Below, piece after piece: positions 1-8,434 of a stretch of 64,000 nt of DNA (the stretch's first letter is position 1; every line of letters starts with the position of its first letter). The DNA comes from Streptomyces roseifaciens (lineage in GTDB: Bacteria > Actinomycetota > Actinomycetes > Streptomycetales > Streptomycetaceae), in the NCBI RefSeq assembly GCF_001445655.1, contig NZ_LNBE01000003.1, positions 558,001 to 622,000 on the forward strand, written 5' to 3'. Made by a program: the position numbers and the translations under genes. The notes beneath the pieces were generated by a model. The model ran no database searches. It was not told the DNA's origin and saw nothing but the letters and a program-made list of their open reading frames with translations.

Positions 1-201
1 GTTGGCCGCGACGATCTCGGTGTCCGGCAGCACGATGCCGGCCTGCGCGTCGAGCGCGGCGACGATCTGCATGATGGACAGGGAGTCCAGCAGGCCCTGT
101 TCGAGCAGCGGGGTGTCGGGCAGGAGCTGCCGGGGCTCCTCGCCGCGCCCCCAGGTGATCTTGCTGCTGATCAGGGTGCAGAGATCCTCTACGGTGTTCA
201 C
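1..201 (-). CDS. Acyl/peptidyl carrier protein, truncated by window edge
   Basis: Reading leftward from a GTG at 201, the frame stays open to base 1, giving 67 residues that begin MNTVEDLC. It contains LLDSLSIMQ, where the serine is the expected phosphopantetheine attachment site, preceded by the usual PDTPLLEQG helix turn. This is a stand-alone carrier protein of about 80-90 residues whose last part lies outside the window. It would hold the aminoacyl group made by the adenylating enzyme encoded 34 bp upstream in the same operon. A small acyl carrier protein of another pathway is possible, but the adjacent amino-acid-activating enzyme favours a peptidyl carrier. Confidence 0.8.
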   Translation of the reverse strand, partial: MNTVEDLCTLISSKITWGRGEEPRQLLPDTPLLEQGLLDSLSIMQIVAALDAQAGIVLPDTEIVAAN

Positions 202-235
202 GCTCGGGCTCCTTCTGTGGCGAGTGGTGGACGGA

Positions 236-1831
236 TCAGGCGGTGTGCGGCCCGTCGGTGCGGGCGGCGAGCGCGCGGCGGTCGACCTTGCCGCGGGCGT
301 TGACGGGCAGGGCGGCGGCGGGGACGACGCGGTCGGGCAGCATGCGCAGCGGCAGGAGCCCGCGCAGACCGGCGAGGATCCCCTCGGCGGTCTCCTCGGG
401 GGAGGTCTCGGCAGCGGCCGCGGCCCCCGTCCCGCCCCCGTCGCTCTGGACGTACGCCCAGATCTCGCCGTGGTGCGCGCCGTCCTTGGCGACGACGGCG
501 GCGGCGGTGACGCCGGGCAGTGCGAGCACGGCGCTCTCGACGTCGAGCAGGTCGATGCGGTGGCCGCGCCGCTTGACCTGGGTGTCGCCGCGGCCGCGCA
601 GGAACACGCGGCCGTCGGCGGCGATGCGGCCGATGTCGCCGGTGGCGTAGGCGCGGCGGGCGACGCCGTCGCGGAAGCGCACCGTGCGGGTGGGGTCGGT
701 GAGGGTCCCGTCCTGCAGGTATCCCTGGAAGACGGTGGCACCGGCGACGTGGATCTCGCCGGTGCCGTCGGTGGGCAGGCCGTCCTCGCCGAGGACGTCG
801 ACGACGTCGCCGTCGACGGCCCGGCCGATGGTGGCCTCCTGGTCGGCGGTCCAGCTGGCGGGCACCCGGCTGTACGTGCAGACGTTGGTCTCCGTCGGCC
901 CGTAGAGGTTGTAGAGCGGCACGTCGCCCAGGAGCCCCAGATAGCGCTCCAGGGGGCGCGGGGCGAAGGGTTCGCCCGCGAAGGCCGCCACGCGCAGGGA
1001 AGGCGGGAAGTCCTCCGCGATGCCGCCCCGTTCGAGCATGCCCTGGTAGAGGGAGGGCACCGCGTAGAAGGCGGTGATGCGCTGCTCGTGGAGCCAGCCG
1101 ACGACGTCGCGCGGGAAGGCCCGCAGGACGTCGGGCATGAGGACGGCGCAGGCGCCCGCCGCGGCCGTGCTGAACAGGTCGAAGGTGGTGAGGTCGAAGG
1201 TCAGCGCGGCCTGCGAGCCCACGCGGTCGGTCTCCGTCAGCCCGAGCTCGGCGGCGGCCCACAGCGCGAAGTGGGCGACGTTGGCGTGGGAGAGGAGCAC
1301 TCCTTTGGGGCGGCCGGTGCTGCCGGAGGTGAACAGGACGTAGCCGCCGCTGCCGGCCGGCGCGGGCAGCGGGGCGGGCTTGTCCGCGGCCGCGAGCGTG
1401 CGCACCCGGTTCAGGCCGTGGTCCAGCGTGCCCTCGTCCGGCGCGGGGCCCGCTCCCGCCTCGGCGGCGGCGCGGCGGCAGCCCTCCAGGGAGCGGTCCG
1501 GGGCGAGCAGGAGGGAGATCCCGGCGCCGCGCACCATGTGGGCCGTGCGGACGGGCGGGTCGGCGACGTCGAGCGGGGCCACGACGGCCCCGGCCCGCAG
1601 CGCGGCGTAGATGCCGAGGACGGCCTCGGAGCCCTTGGGGGCCAGGACGCCCACCCGGTCCCCGGTCTCCAGGCCGGCCGCGCGGAGCTGCCGGGCCAGA
1701 TCGCCGACGGCGCGGTCCAGTTCGGCGTAGGTCCAGGTGCGGCCCCCGGCGGTGAGGGCGGGACGGGAGGGGTGCCGGCGCGCGGACGCGGCGAGCAGGC
1801 CGTCCAGGCGGACGTCGTCGAGGTCGCTCAT
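236..1831 (-). CDS. Stand-alone amino acid adenylation enzyme (proline-like code)
   Basis: The 531-aa protein has all NRPS adenylation motifs: FTSGSTGRPKG (A3), FDLTTFDLF (A4), YNLYGPTETN (A5), YATGDIGR (A7), GRGDTQVKRRGHRID (A8) and NARGKVDR with the catalytic lysine (A10). There is no condensation or carrier domain, so it must load the neighbouring carrier protein. Aligning by eye to the ten-residue specificity code gives D-L-F-Y-A-A-L-V-C-K, which resembles the L-proline codes of pyrrole-forming enzymes of the PltF/RedM type. That resemblance is from memory and is inference. The ATG at 1831 overlaps the upstream hydrolase stop (ATGA). No prolyl-carrier dehydrogenase is in the window, but one could lie to the left. 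Confidence 0.85.
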   Translation of the reverse strand: MSDLDDVRLDGLLAASARRHPSRPALTAGGRTWTYAELDRAVGDLARQLRAAGLETGDRVGVLAPKGSEAVLGIYAALRAGAVVAPLDVADPPVRTAHMVRGAGISLLLAPDRSLEGCRRAAAEAGAGPAPDEGTLDHGLNRVRTLAAADKPAPLPAPAGSGGYVLFTSGSTGRPKGVLLSHANVAHFALWAAAELGLTETDRVGSQAALTFDLTTFDLFSTAAAGACAVLMPDVLRAFPRDVVGWLHEQRITAFYAVPSLYQGMLERGGIAEDFPPSLRVAAFAGEPFAPRPLERYLGLLGDVPLYNLYGPTETNVCTYSRVPASWTADQEATIGRAVDGDVVDVLGEDGLPTDGTGEIHVAGATVFQGYLQDGTLTDPTRTVRFRDGVARRAYATGDIGRIAADGRVFLRGRGDTQVKRRGHRIDLLDVESAVLALPGVTAAAVVAKDGAHHGEIWAYVQSDGGGTGAAAAAETSPEETAEGILAGLRGLLPLRMLPDRVVPAAALPVNARGKVDRRALAARTDGPHTA

Positions 1832-2622
1832 GGTCGGGTCTCCTGGCGCGGGGGCGGGCCGGCGGGGCCGGGGGCGGTGGCGAGGAAGGTCTGGACGGCG
1901 TCGACGACGTCGTCGGGCCGTTCGAGGTGCGGGGCGTGGCCGCAGCCGGCCAGCTCCAGGCGCTGCACGGGCCCGCCGAGGGCGCGCTCGGCCGCGTCGA
2001 GATGGGCGAAGGTGCCGTACGGATCGCTGTCGCCCTGGACGAGGAGGACGGGGGCGGTCGCGCCGGCCAGGTCGCCCTCGATGTCCCAGCCGCGGAAGGC
2101 CTCGGAGAGCCACAGCCCGCTCCAGCGGCGGAACACCGTGAGCGGGTCCTGGTGGTAGAAGGCCAGCTCCTTGGCGAGCGGCCCGGACGCGTGGGCCTCG
2201 CGGGCCGCGGCGACGCCGCGGAGCGTCTGCGGCTCGGCGAACAGGTGCGGGGCGACGGCGACGACGGCCTCGACCGGGTGCTCGGCCGCGTGCAGCAGCG
2301 CGATCGAGGCGCCTTCGCTGTGGCCGACGAGCACGGGGCGGTGGACGCCGAGCCGGTCGAGCAGCTCGGGGAGGACCTCGTGGGCCTCCTCGTGCAGGGA
2401 GCGCGGGGTGCGCTCCTGCGGGGCCGGGCCCGAACCGCCGTGTCCGTGGCGGGAGAAGACCAGGGCCCGGCGGCCGGTGGCCGCCGCCAGGCGGGCCGGG
2501 AAGCGCCGCCACATGGCGATGCAGCCCAGGCCTTCGTGGAGGAGGACGAGCGGGGCGGCCTCGGAGTCGCCTTCGAGGACGGTGTATTCGACAGGCCCTC
2601 GGGATATCGCAATGGTGGGCAT
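1828..2622 (-). CDS. Alpha/beta hydrolase
   Basis: A 264-aa single-domain alpha/beta hydrolase. It shows the oxyanion region LLHEGLG, the nucleophile elbow GHSEGAS (Ser near residue 99), an acidic residue in LVQGDSDPYG and the terminal histidine in GCGHAPHLERP, so the catalytic triad looks complete. It is the first gene of the operon containing the adenylating enzyme and carrier protein, with a 4-bp ATGA overlap that implies translational coupling. Likely roles are hydrolytic release or editing of carrier-bound intermediates, or hydrolysis of a pathway ester; the sequence does not decide between these. Confidence 0.85.
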   Translation of the reverse strand: MPTIAISRGPVEYTVLEGDSEAAPLVLLHEGLGCIAMWRRFPARLAAATGRRALVFSRHGHGGSGPAPQERTPRSLHEEAHEVLPELLDRLGVHRPVLVGHSEGASIALLHAAEHPVEAVVAVAPHLFAEPQTLRGVAAAREAHASGPLAKELAFYHQDPLTVFRRWSGLWLSEAFRGWDIEGDLAGATAPVLLVQGDSDPYGTFAHLDAAERALGGPVQRLELAGCGHAPHLERPDDVVDAVQTFLATAPGPAGPPPRQETRP

Positions 2623-3035
2623 GCAGTGTCCTTGGTGTGAGGGCCGGTTGTCCGAAAGGAAGCGCCGGCCGCCGCCGGGAACCGATAATTGCGAAGGTCA
2701 ATGGTGGCGTCAACTGCTTTATTTTTTCATGGGGTTGAGGCAACCGTCCCGACGGGCGTGGTAAAATGCGGCAAAACTTGGAATATGCAATTCCCCCGCA
2801 TGGGCATGGAGGTTTGCCTCCATGGCGCGCCGGTGTCTTCCGCCACTACCGGGCGGGGCCGGGAGGGAATGCCGCCGCCTTTTCCGCGACCCGCCGAACG
2901 CCTGATCGAGCGCGGTGTCCGGCGCGGCCTCCGTCCCGCATCCGTCCGCCGGACGGCCGAGTCCCGCCGCAAGCCCGTTGCGGCGACCGTGTCAGGACCC
3001 GTGCAGCGGCCTGCCACCTGCGGTAGGACTGAGGC
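2623..3035. other. Divergent intergenic region
   Basis: This 413-bp gap separates the minus-strand biosynthetic operon from the plus-strand peptidase operon and must hold both promoters. It is noticeably AT-richer around 2690-2800, with runs such as TTTATTTTTTC and GTAAAATGCGGCAAAA, than its flanks. No credible gene was seen; reading frames across it lack codon bias and domain similarity. Confidence 0.6.
2805..2824. promoter_or_regulatory. Perfect 8-bp inverted repeat in divergent promoter region
   Basis: CATGGAGG-TTTG-CCTCCATG forms a perfect 8-bp dyad with a 4-nt loop, about 180 bp upstream of the hydrolase start and 210 bp before the M55 peptidase start. It follows the AT-rich promoter-like stretch. 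It may be an operator or a leader hairpin; there is no U-tract on the plus strand, so an intrinsic terminator is less likely. Function is inferred only from position. Confidence 0.4.
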
Positions 3036-3875
3036 ATGGTGAAGATCCTGATCTCCGCGGACATGGAGGGCGCCACCGGTGTCACCTGGCCGGCCGACGT
3101 GCTGCCCGGCGCCTCGCAATGGGAACGGTGCCGCCATCTGTTCACCTCGGACGTGAATGCGGCCGTCGCGGGCTTCTTCGACGGCGGTGCCGACGAGGTC
3201 CTCATCAACGAAGCGCACTGGGGGATGCGCAATCTGCTGCTGGAGAAGCTGGACGACCGGGCCCAGATGCTCACCGGCAAGCACAAGAGCCTGAGCATGG
3301 TCGAGGGCGTGCAGCACGGCGATGTCGACGGCATCGCCTTCGTGGGCTATCACACGGGGGCCGGCACCCCGGGCGTCCTCGCCCACACCTACCTCGCCAA
3401 CACCATCACCGGCGTCTGGGTGGACGGCGCGCGGGCGAGCGAGGGGTTGCTCAACTCCCTCGTCGTCGCGGAATACGGTGTTCCCGTGGTGTTGGTGACG
3501 GGCGACGACCTGACCTGTGCGGACGCCAAGGGATATGCGCCGCTGGCCCGTTCGGTGGCCGTCAAGGACTGCGTCTCCCGCTATGCGGCCGTCTGCCGCA
3601 CCCCCGCGCGCACGGCCGCGGACATCCGCGCCGCGGCCCGGGAGGCGACGGCCCTCGCCGTGCGGTACGAGCCCGTCACCGGCGGCGGCCCGTTCACCGT
3701 CGACATCGAGTTCGACGCCGACCACCTGGCCGGTGCGGCGACGGTGATCCCGGGCGTCGTGCCCAGCGGCGAGCGCCGGGTCTCGTACACCACGGCGACC
3801 ATGTACGACGGCATCCGCTGCTTCAAGGCGGTCACGACCGTCGTGTCGGCCGCGGTGGAGGAGCAGTATGGCTGA
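3036..3875 (+). CDS. M55 family D-aminopeptidase (DppA-like)
   Basis: A 279-aa protein beginning MVKILISADMEGATGV, the N-terminal signature of peptidase family M55 (DppA: Asp and Glu of the D-x-E motif bind zinc). Further family marks are LINEAHWGMRNLL, GIAFVGYHTGAG (metal-ligand histidine) and VVLVTGDDLTC. DppA-type enzymes remove N-terminal D-amino acids from peptides in the cytoplasm. Length matches the family. It leads a three-peptidase operon, with the next start codon 8 bp inside this gene's end. Processing of D-residue-containing peptides, from cell wall or a peptide product, is the likely role. Confidence 0.9.
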   Translation: MVKILISADMEGATGVTWPADVLPGASQWERCRHLFTSDVNAAVAGFFDGGADEVLINEAHWGMRNLLLEKLDDRAQMLTGKHKSLSMVEGVQHGDVDGIAFVGYHTGAGTPGVLAHTYLANTITGVWVDGARASEGLLNSLVVAEYGVPVVLVTGDDLTCADAKGYAPLARSVAVKDCVSRYAAVCRTPARTAADIRAAAREATALAVRYEPVTGGGPFTVDIEFDADHLAGAATVIPGVVPSGERRVSYTTATMYDGIRCFKAVTTVVSAAVEEQYG

Positions 3876-5238
3876 GATCACGACGGAAGAGGCGGTAGGG
3901 CCGGAGGGGGCGGAAGTCCGGGTGGACGAGCGCGCCCTCGACGAGGCGGTGTGCTTCACCTCCGACCTGATCCGCATCGACACGACCAACCGCGGCGCGG
4001 GCGACTGCCGGGAGCGGCCCGCCGCCGAGTACGTGGCCGCGGCGCTGAGCGGGGCCGGCATCGAGCCGGTGCTGCTGGAGAAGGAGCCCGGCCGGACGAA
4101 CGTCGTCGCCCGGGTGCCGGGCACCGATCCGGGCGCCCCCGCGCTGCTCGTCCACGGCCACCTCGACGTGGTCCCCGCCGACCCCGCCGAGTGGAGCGTC
4201 CACCCCTTCTCGGGCGAGATCCGCGACGGCGTGGTGTGGGGCCGCGGCGCCGTCGACATGAAGAACACCGACGCCATGGTCCTGTCGGTCGTACGGGCCT
4301 GGGCGCGCACCGGCGCCCGGCCCCCGTGCGACATCGTGCTCGCCTTCACCGCCGACGAGGAGGACCGCGCCTGGACGGGCGCCGCCTTCCTGGCCGAGGA
4401 GCACCCGGGCCTGTTCGAGGGCTGCCGGTACGCGATCGGCGAGTCGGGCGCCTACACCTTCCACGCCGACGGCGGGCTGCGGCTGTACCCGGTGGCGGCG
4501 GGGGAGCGGGGCACGGCCTGGCTCAAGCTCACGGCGCGCGGCAGGGCGGGCCACGGCTCGAAACCCAATCAGGCCAACGCCGTCACCCGGCTGGCCGAGG
4601 CGCTGGCCCGGATCGGCAGACACCGCTGGCCGGTGCGGCTGTCCCCGGTCGTGAGCGCCGCCCTCGTGGAGATCGCCGCCCTGCACGGCATCGAGGCCGA
4701 CCCCGGCGCGCCGGGCTTCGACGCCGACGCGCTGCTGGAGGAGCTGGGCTCCGCGTCCCGGCTCCTGGCCCCGACGGTCCGCAACAGCTCCAACCCGACG
4801 ATGCTGGACGCGGGGTACAAGGTCAACGTGATCCCGGGGGCCGCCGTCGGGCACGTGGACGGGCGCGTCGTGCCGGGCGGCGAGGAGGAGTTCCGCACCA
4901 CGCTGGACCGGCTCACCGGGCCGCACGTGGAGTGGGAGTACTACCAGAAGGGCACGGCGCTGCAGGCCCCGCTCGCCACCCCGCTGTTCTCCCTGATGCG
5001 GGAGGCGCTCGAGCGCTTCGACCCCGACGGGCACGCGGTGCCGTTCTGCATGTCCGGCGGCACCGACGCCAACCAGTTCTCGCGCCTGGGCATCGACTGC
5101 TACGGGTTCGCCCCGCTGAAGCTGCCCCCGGGCTTCGACTACCAGGCGCTGTTCCACGGCGTCGACGAGCGGGTGCCCTGCGACGCGCTGCACTTCGGGG
5201 TGCGGGTGCTCGACCACTTCTTGATGAACGCAGCCTGA
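3868..5238 (+). CDS. M20 family metallopeptidase
   Basis: A 456-aa M20/ArgE/DapE/CPG2-type zinc peptidase. The conserved metal-site motifs are HGHLDVVP (residues 96-103), GRGAVDMKN (Asp 130), the catalytic Glu pair in TADEED (164-165) and a dimerisation-domain ARGRAGHGSKP. The family cleaves C-terminal amino acids or acyl groups from small peptides and amides. The start at 3868 overlaps the M55 gene by 8 bp, indicating coupling. The last codons (LMNAA) are the first unit of a 14-bp tandem repeat that continues past the stop. Substrate is not predictable from sequence. Confidence 0.9.
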   Translation: MAEITTEEAVGPEGAEVRVDERALDEAVCFTSDLIRIDTTNRGAGDCRERPAAEYVAAALSGAGIEPVLLEKEPGRTNVVARVPGTDPGAPALLVHGHLDVVPADPAEWSVHPFSGEIRDGVVWGRGAVDMKNTDAMVLSVVRAWARTGARPPCDIVLAFTADEEDRAWTGAAFLAEEHPGLFEGCRYAIGESGAYTFHADGGLRLYPVAAGERGTAWLKLTARGRAGHGSKPNQANAVTRLAEALARIGRHRWPVRLSPVVSAALVEIAALHGIEADPGAPGFDADALLEELGSASRLLAPTVRNSSNPTMLDAGYKVNVIPGAAVGHVDGRVVPGGEEEFRTTLDRLTGPHVEWEYYQKGTALQAPLATPLFSLMREALERFDPDGHAVPFCMSGGTDANQFSRLGIDCYGFAPLKLPPGFDYQALFHGVDERVPCDALHFGVRVLDHFLMNAA

Positions 5239-5330
5239 TGAACGCAGCTTGAAGAACACAGCCTGATGAACGCGGCTTGCCGGACACGGCTTGACGAACA
5301 CAGCGTGATGAGCACGGCCTGACGGGCCGT
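5222..5330. repeat. 14-bp tandem repeat spanning a stop codon (7 units)
   Basis: Seven consecutive 14-bp units start at 5222, 5236, 5250, 5264, 5278, 5292 and 5306, with consensus TGATGAACGCAGCC and drift to TGACGAACACAGCG and TGATGAGCACGGCC; an eighth is partial. The stop codon of the M20 gene (TGA at 5236-5238) is the first triplet of unit 2. The array fills the gap to the ribosome binding site of the next gene. There are no spacers, so it is not a CRISPR array. Confidence 0.9.
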
Positions 5331-5351
5331 TTCGAGGAGGCGTAACAGATC

Positions 5352-7340
5352 ATGGTGTCCACGGCACCCTACGGAGCCTGGCAGTCCCCGGTCGGCGCGG
5401 AGCTCGCCGCGTCGGCCGGCGGCGGACCCGACTTCGTGGGTACGGTCGGCGACGAGCTGTGGTGGGCCGCACCACGCCCGGCGGAGGAGGGCCGCTTCAC
5501 CCTCGTGCGGCGGCGGGCCGGCGGGGCCGAGGAGACGGTGCTGCCCGCCCCCTGGAACGTGCGCAACCGGGTGCTGGAGTACGGCGGCCTGCCGTGGGCG
5601 GCGGTGGCCCGCGCCTCCGGCGGCCCGCTGGTGGTCTTCACCCACTTCGCCGACCAGCGGCTCTACGCCTTCGAGCCCGACGTCCCCGGTGCCGTACCGC
5701 GGCCCCTGACCCCGCTGTCGTCGGTGGGCGGCGGGCTGCGCTGGGCCGATCCGGTGCTGCTGCCCGGCCGCGGCGAGGTGTGGTGCGTGCTGGAGGAGTT
5801 CACCGGCGAGGGGCCGTGCGACGTGCGCCGGCTGCTCACGGCCGTCCCGCTGGACGGCTCGGCGGCGCGGGACCGCGGGGCCGTCCGGGAGCTGACCGAC
5901 GGCGGGAACCGCTTCGTCACCGGGCCGCGGCTCTCCCCGGACGGCCGGCAGGCGGCCTGGATCGCCTGGGACCACCCCCGGATGCCCTGGGAGGGCACCG
6001 AGCTGAAGACCGCTCAGGTCTCCGCGGACGGCCGGCTGGCGGACGCCCGTACGGTCATGGGCGGGCCCGCGGAGTCCGTGGCCCAGGTGGAGTGGGCCGA
6101 GGACGGCTCGCTGGTCGCGGCGAGCGACCGCACCGGCTGGTGGAACCTGTACCGCGTCGACCCGGCGACGGGGGAGAGCACGGCGCTGTGCCGCCGCGAG
6201 GAGGAGTTCGCGGGGCCGCTGTGGCGCGTGGGGGTGCGCTGGTTCGCGCCGCTGCCGGGAGGGCTCGTCGCCGCGCTCCACGGCCGCGGCGCCGCCGTCC
6301 TCGGCGTCCTCGACCCCCGCAGCGGGGAGATCGCGGACGTCGCCGGGCCGTGGACCGAGTGGGCGCCGACCCTGGCGGTGAGCGGCACCCGCGCCGTGGG
6401 GGTCGCCGCGAGCCCGCACAGCGCGTACGAGGTCGTCGAGCTCGACGTCTGCACGGGCCGGGCCCGGACCGTCGGCGCCCGGCACACCGACCGCGTGGAC
6501 CCCGCCTACTACCCCGAGCCGCTGACGCGCACCTTCGGCGGGCCGGACGGGCGCGAGGTGCACGCCCACCTCCACCCGCCGCGCAACCCCGGCCACGCCG
6601 CCCCGGACGGGGAGCTGCCGCCGTACGCGGTGTGGGCGCACGGCGGCCCCACCGCCCGCACGCCCCTCGTCCTCGACCTGGCCGTCGCCTTCTTCACCTC
6701 CCGCGGCATCGGCGTCGCCGAGGTGAACTACGGCGGCTCGACCGGCTACGGGCGCGCGTACCGCGAGCGGCTGCGCGGGCAGTGGGGCGTGGTGGACGTC
6801 GAGGACTGCGCGGCGGTGGCCGCGGCGCTGGCCCGCGAGGGCATCGCCGACCCGGCCCGGATCGCGATCCGCGGCGGCAGCGCGGGCGGCTGGACGGCGG
6901 CGGCCTCGCTCGCCGCCACCTCGCTCTACGCCTGCGGCACCATCCTCTACCCGGTGCTGGACCCGGAGGCCTGGACGGCGGAGGGCGGCACGCACGACTT
7001 CGAGTCGCGCTACCTGGAGTCGCTGATCGGCCCCCGGGAGGAGGTGCCCGAGCGCTACCGGGAGCGCTCGCCGCTGCACCGGGCGAGCCGGATCTCCGCG
7101 CCCTTCCTGCTGCTGCAGGGGCTGGCCGACCCCGTCTGCCCGCCCGCGCAGAGCGAGCGGCTGCTGGCGGCGATGGCCGGGCGCGGGGTGCCGCACACCT
7201 ACATCGCCTTCGAGGGCGAGGGCCACGGCTTCCGCCGGGCCGCCACGGTCGTGCGCGCGCTGGAGGCGGAACTGTCCCTGTACGCGCAGACCTTCGGGGT
7301 CGCCGCGCCGGGCATGGCGGTCCTGGAGCTCGTGACCTGA
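5352..7340 (+). CDS. S9 family peptidase (prolyl oligopeptidase type)
   Basis: A 662-aa two-domain protein. An N-terminal beta-propeller-like half (to about residue 400) has WD/PD40-style strands such as RLSPDGRQAAWIAWD. The C-terminal alpha/beta hydrolase domain has the serine elbow GGSAGGWTA (Ser near 512), the acid in GLADPVCPP (near 595) and the histidine in GEGHGFRR (near 623). Such enzymes are dipeptidyl or acylaminoacyl peptidases acting on short peptides. No signal peptide is seen, so it is cytoplasmic. A clear ribosome binding site (GAGGAGG region at 5335) precedes the ATG at 5352. It is third in the M55-M20-S9 operon. Confidence 0.92.
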   Translation: MVSTAPYGAWQSPVGAELAASAGGGPDFVGTVGDELWWAAPRPAEEGRFTLVRRRAGGAEETVLPAPWNVRNRVLEYGGLPWAAVARASGGPLVVFTHFADQRLYAFEPDVPGAVPRPLTPLSSVGGGLRWADPVLLPGRGEVWCVLEEFTGEGPCDVRRLLTAVPLDGSAARDRGAVRELTDGGNRFVTGPRLSPDGRQAAWIAWDHPRMPWEGTELKTAQVSADGRLADARTVMGGPAESVAQVEWAEDGSLVAASDRTGWWNLYRVDPATGESTALCRREEEFAGPLWRVGVRWFAPLPGGLVAALHGRGAAVLGVLDPRSGEIADVAGPWTEWAPTLAVSGTRAVGVAASPHSAYEVVELDVCTGRARTVGARHTDRVDPAYYPEPLTRTFGGPDGREVHAHLHPPRNPGHAAPDGELPPYAVWAHGGPTARTPLVLDLAVAFFTSRGIGVAEVNYGGSTGYGRAYRERLRGQWGVVDVEDCAAVAAALAREGIADPARIAIRGGSAGGWTAAASLAATSLYACGTILYPVLDPEAWTAEGGTHDFESRYLESLIGPREEVPERYRERSPLHRASRISAPFLLLQGLADPVCPPAQSERLLAAMAGRGVPHTYIAFEGEGHGFRRAATVVRALEAELSLYAQTFGVAAPGMAVLELVT

Positions 7341-7413
7341 CGGGCCGGAACCTCCGCCCCGCAGGGGGGTGGCCGCCGGGCAGCCGGGGGTCACCCCCCT
7401 ATAGGCAAGAGCG

Positions 7414-7432
7414 TGAGGTTAGCCTAACCTAA
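7414..7432. promoter_or_regulatory. Iron box 1 (DmdR1/IdeR-type operator)
   Basis: TGAGGTTAGCCTAACCTAA matches the actinobacterial iron-box consensus TTAGGTTAGGCTAACCTAA at 17 of 19 positions and is a near-perfect palindrome. It lies about 130 bp upstream of dhbA. With iron-loaded DmdR/IdeR it would repress the siderophore operon. Repression by this family is established; its action here is inferred from the match and context. Confidence 0.85.
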
Positions 7433-7514
7433 GCCTTGCTCGTGCGCCCCCCGCGCACGGATGGAGCAAGGCGCCCCCTCCGTGCGGCCGTTCGATCCGG
7501 CCGGGCGGGTCATG

Positions 7515-7533
7515 TAAGGTAAGGCTTACCTTA
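7515..7533. promoter_or_regulatory. Iron box 2 (DmdR1/IdeR-type operator)
   Basis: TAAGGTAAGGCTTACCTTA is an almost perfect 19-bp palindrome of the iron-box type, only 29 bp before the dhbA GTG at 7563. It probably overlaps the promoter or transcription start, so a bound repressor would block initiation under iron sufficiency. Two boxes 100 bp apart suggest tight control of the whole dhb operon. Confidence 0.85.
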
Positions 7534-7562
7534 GTTCGGATTGGGAATCGGGGGAACCGCAA

Positions 7563-8342
7563 GTGCAGCAGTCAGAACTCTCCGGCCGCATCGCGCTGGT
7601 CACCGGCGCCGGCCAGGGCATAGGCGAGGCCGTGACCCGCGCCCTCGTCGCCCGGGGAGCGCGCGTCGCGGCCCTCGACTGGACTCCGGACGGCATCAAG
7701 GACCTGGAGGCCGAATTCGGCCGCGACAAGGTCACCGCCCACACTGCCGACGTCGCCGACAGCGCCGCCGTCGAGGCCGTCGTCGAAGAGGTCGAGGACA
7801 CCCTCGGCCCCCTCGCCATCCTCGTCAACGTCGCCGGGGTGCTGCGCACCTCGCCCGTCGTCGACATCACCGACGACACCTGGCACCGCACCTTCGCCGT
7901 GAACTCCACCGGCGTCTTCAACGCCTCGCGCGCCGCGGCCCGCCGCATGACGGAGCGTCGTTCCGGCTGCATCGTCACCGTCGGCTCCAACGCCGCCGGC
8001 GTGCCGCGCACCAGCATGGCCGCGTACGCCGCCTCCAAGGCCGCCGCCACCATGTTCACCAAGTGCCTCGGGCTCGAACTCGCCCGCAGCGGCATCCGCT
8101 GCAACGTCGTTTCGCCCGGCTCCACCGACACCGCCATGCAGCGCGGTCTGTGGGCCGACGAGGAGGCGCCCCAGCGCGTCATCGACGGCGACCCCGGGTC
8201 GTACCGCGTCGGCATCCCCCTCGGCCGGATCGCCGAACCCGCGGACATCGCCGACGCCGTCGCCTTCCTCGTCTCCGACCGTGCGCGGCACATCACGATG
8301 CACGACCTGTACGTCGACGGCGGCGCGACGCTGCGCGCCTGA
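7563..8342 (+). CDS. dhbA: 2,3-dihydro-2,3-dihydroxybenzoate dehydrogenase
   Basis: A 259-aa short-chain dehydrogenase of the DhbA/EntA family. It has the NAD-binding TGAGQGIG near the N-terminus, NVAG, the catalytic Ser in VGSNAAG and YAASKAA (Tyr-x3-Lys). It oxidises 2,3-dihydro-2,3-dihydroxybenzoate to 2,3-dihydroxybenzoate (DHB), the aryl cap of catechol siderophores. Assignment within the large SDR family rests on its place as first gene of an isochorismate-DHB operon directly downstream of two iron boxes. Start is the GTG at 7563. A strong hairpin terminator follows it, which would separate it partly from dhbC. Confidence 0.9.
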   Translation: MQQSELSGRIALVTGAGQGIGEAVTRALVARGARVAALDWTPDGIKDLEAEFGRDKVTAHTADVADSAAVEAVVEEVEDTLGPLAILVNVAGVLRTSPVVDITDDTWHRTFAVNSTGVFNASRAAARRMTERRSGCIVTVGSNAAGVPRTSMAAYAASKAAATMFTKCLGLELARSGIRCNVVSPGSTDTAMQRGLWADEEAPQRVIDGDPGSYRVGIPLGRIAEPADIADAVAFLVSDRARHITMHDLYVDGGATLRA

Positions 8343-8387
8343 GCGCACCGTTGTCCGGGGCTCCGCCCCGGTCCCCGGTCCTCGGTA

Positions 8388-8426
8388 TCGCCGGGCGGGC
8401 TCAAATTTTTTGAGCCCGCCCGGCGA
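8388..8426. terminator. Strong hairpin between dhbA and dhbC
   Basis: An 18-bp perfect stem (TCGCCGGGCGGGCTCAAA paired with its complement at 8409-8426) closes a TTT loop at 8406-8408; partly paired flanks extend it further. It is symmetric and could terminate in either direction. In this position it may attenuate the operon after dhbA or mark a separate promoter for dhbC onward. Confidence 0.75.
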
Positions 8427-8434
8427 CTGAGGAC

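Noticed and set aside
2689..3042. Short plus-strand gene in the divergent region
   Set aside because: No ribosome binding site, no Streptomyces codon bias in third positions, no domain similarity, and it would overlap the peptidase start.
5222..5330. CRISPR-like array
   Set aside because: Units of 14 bp are contiguous with no spacers and no cas genes are nearby; it is a simple tandem repeat. The same holds for 23361, 44719 and 50897.
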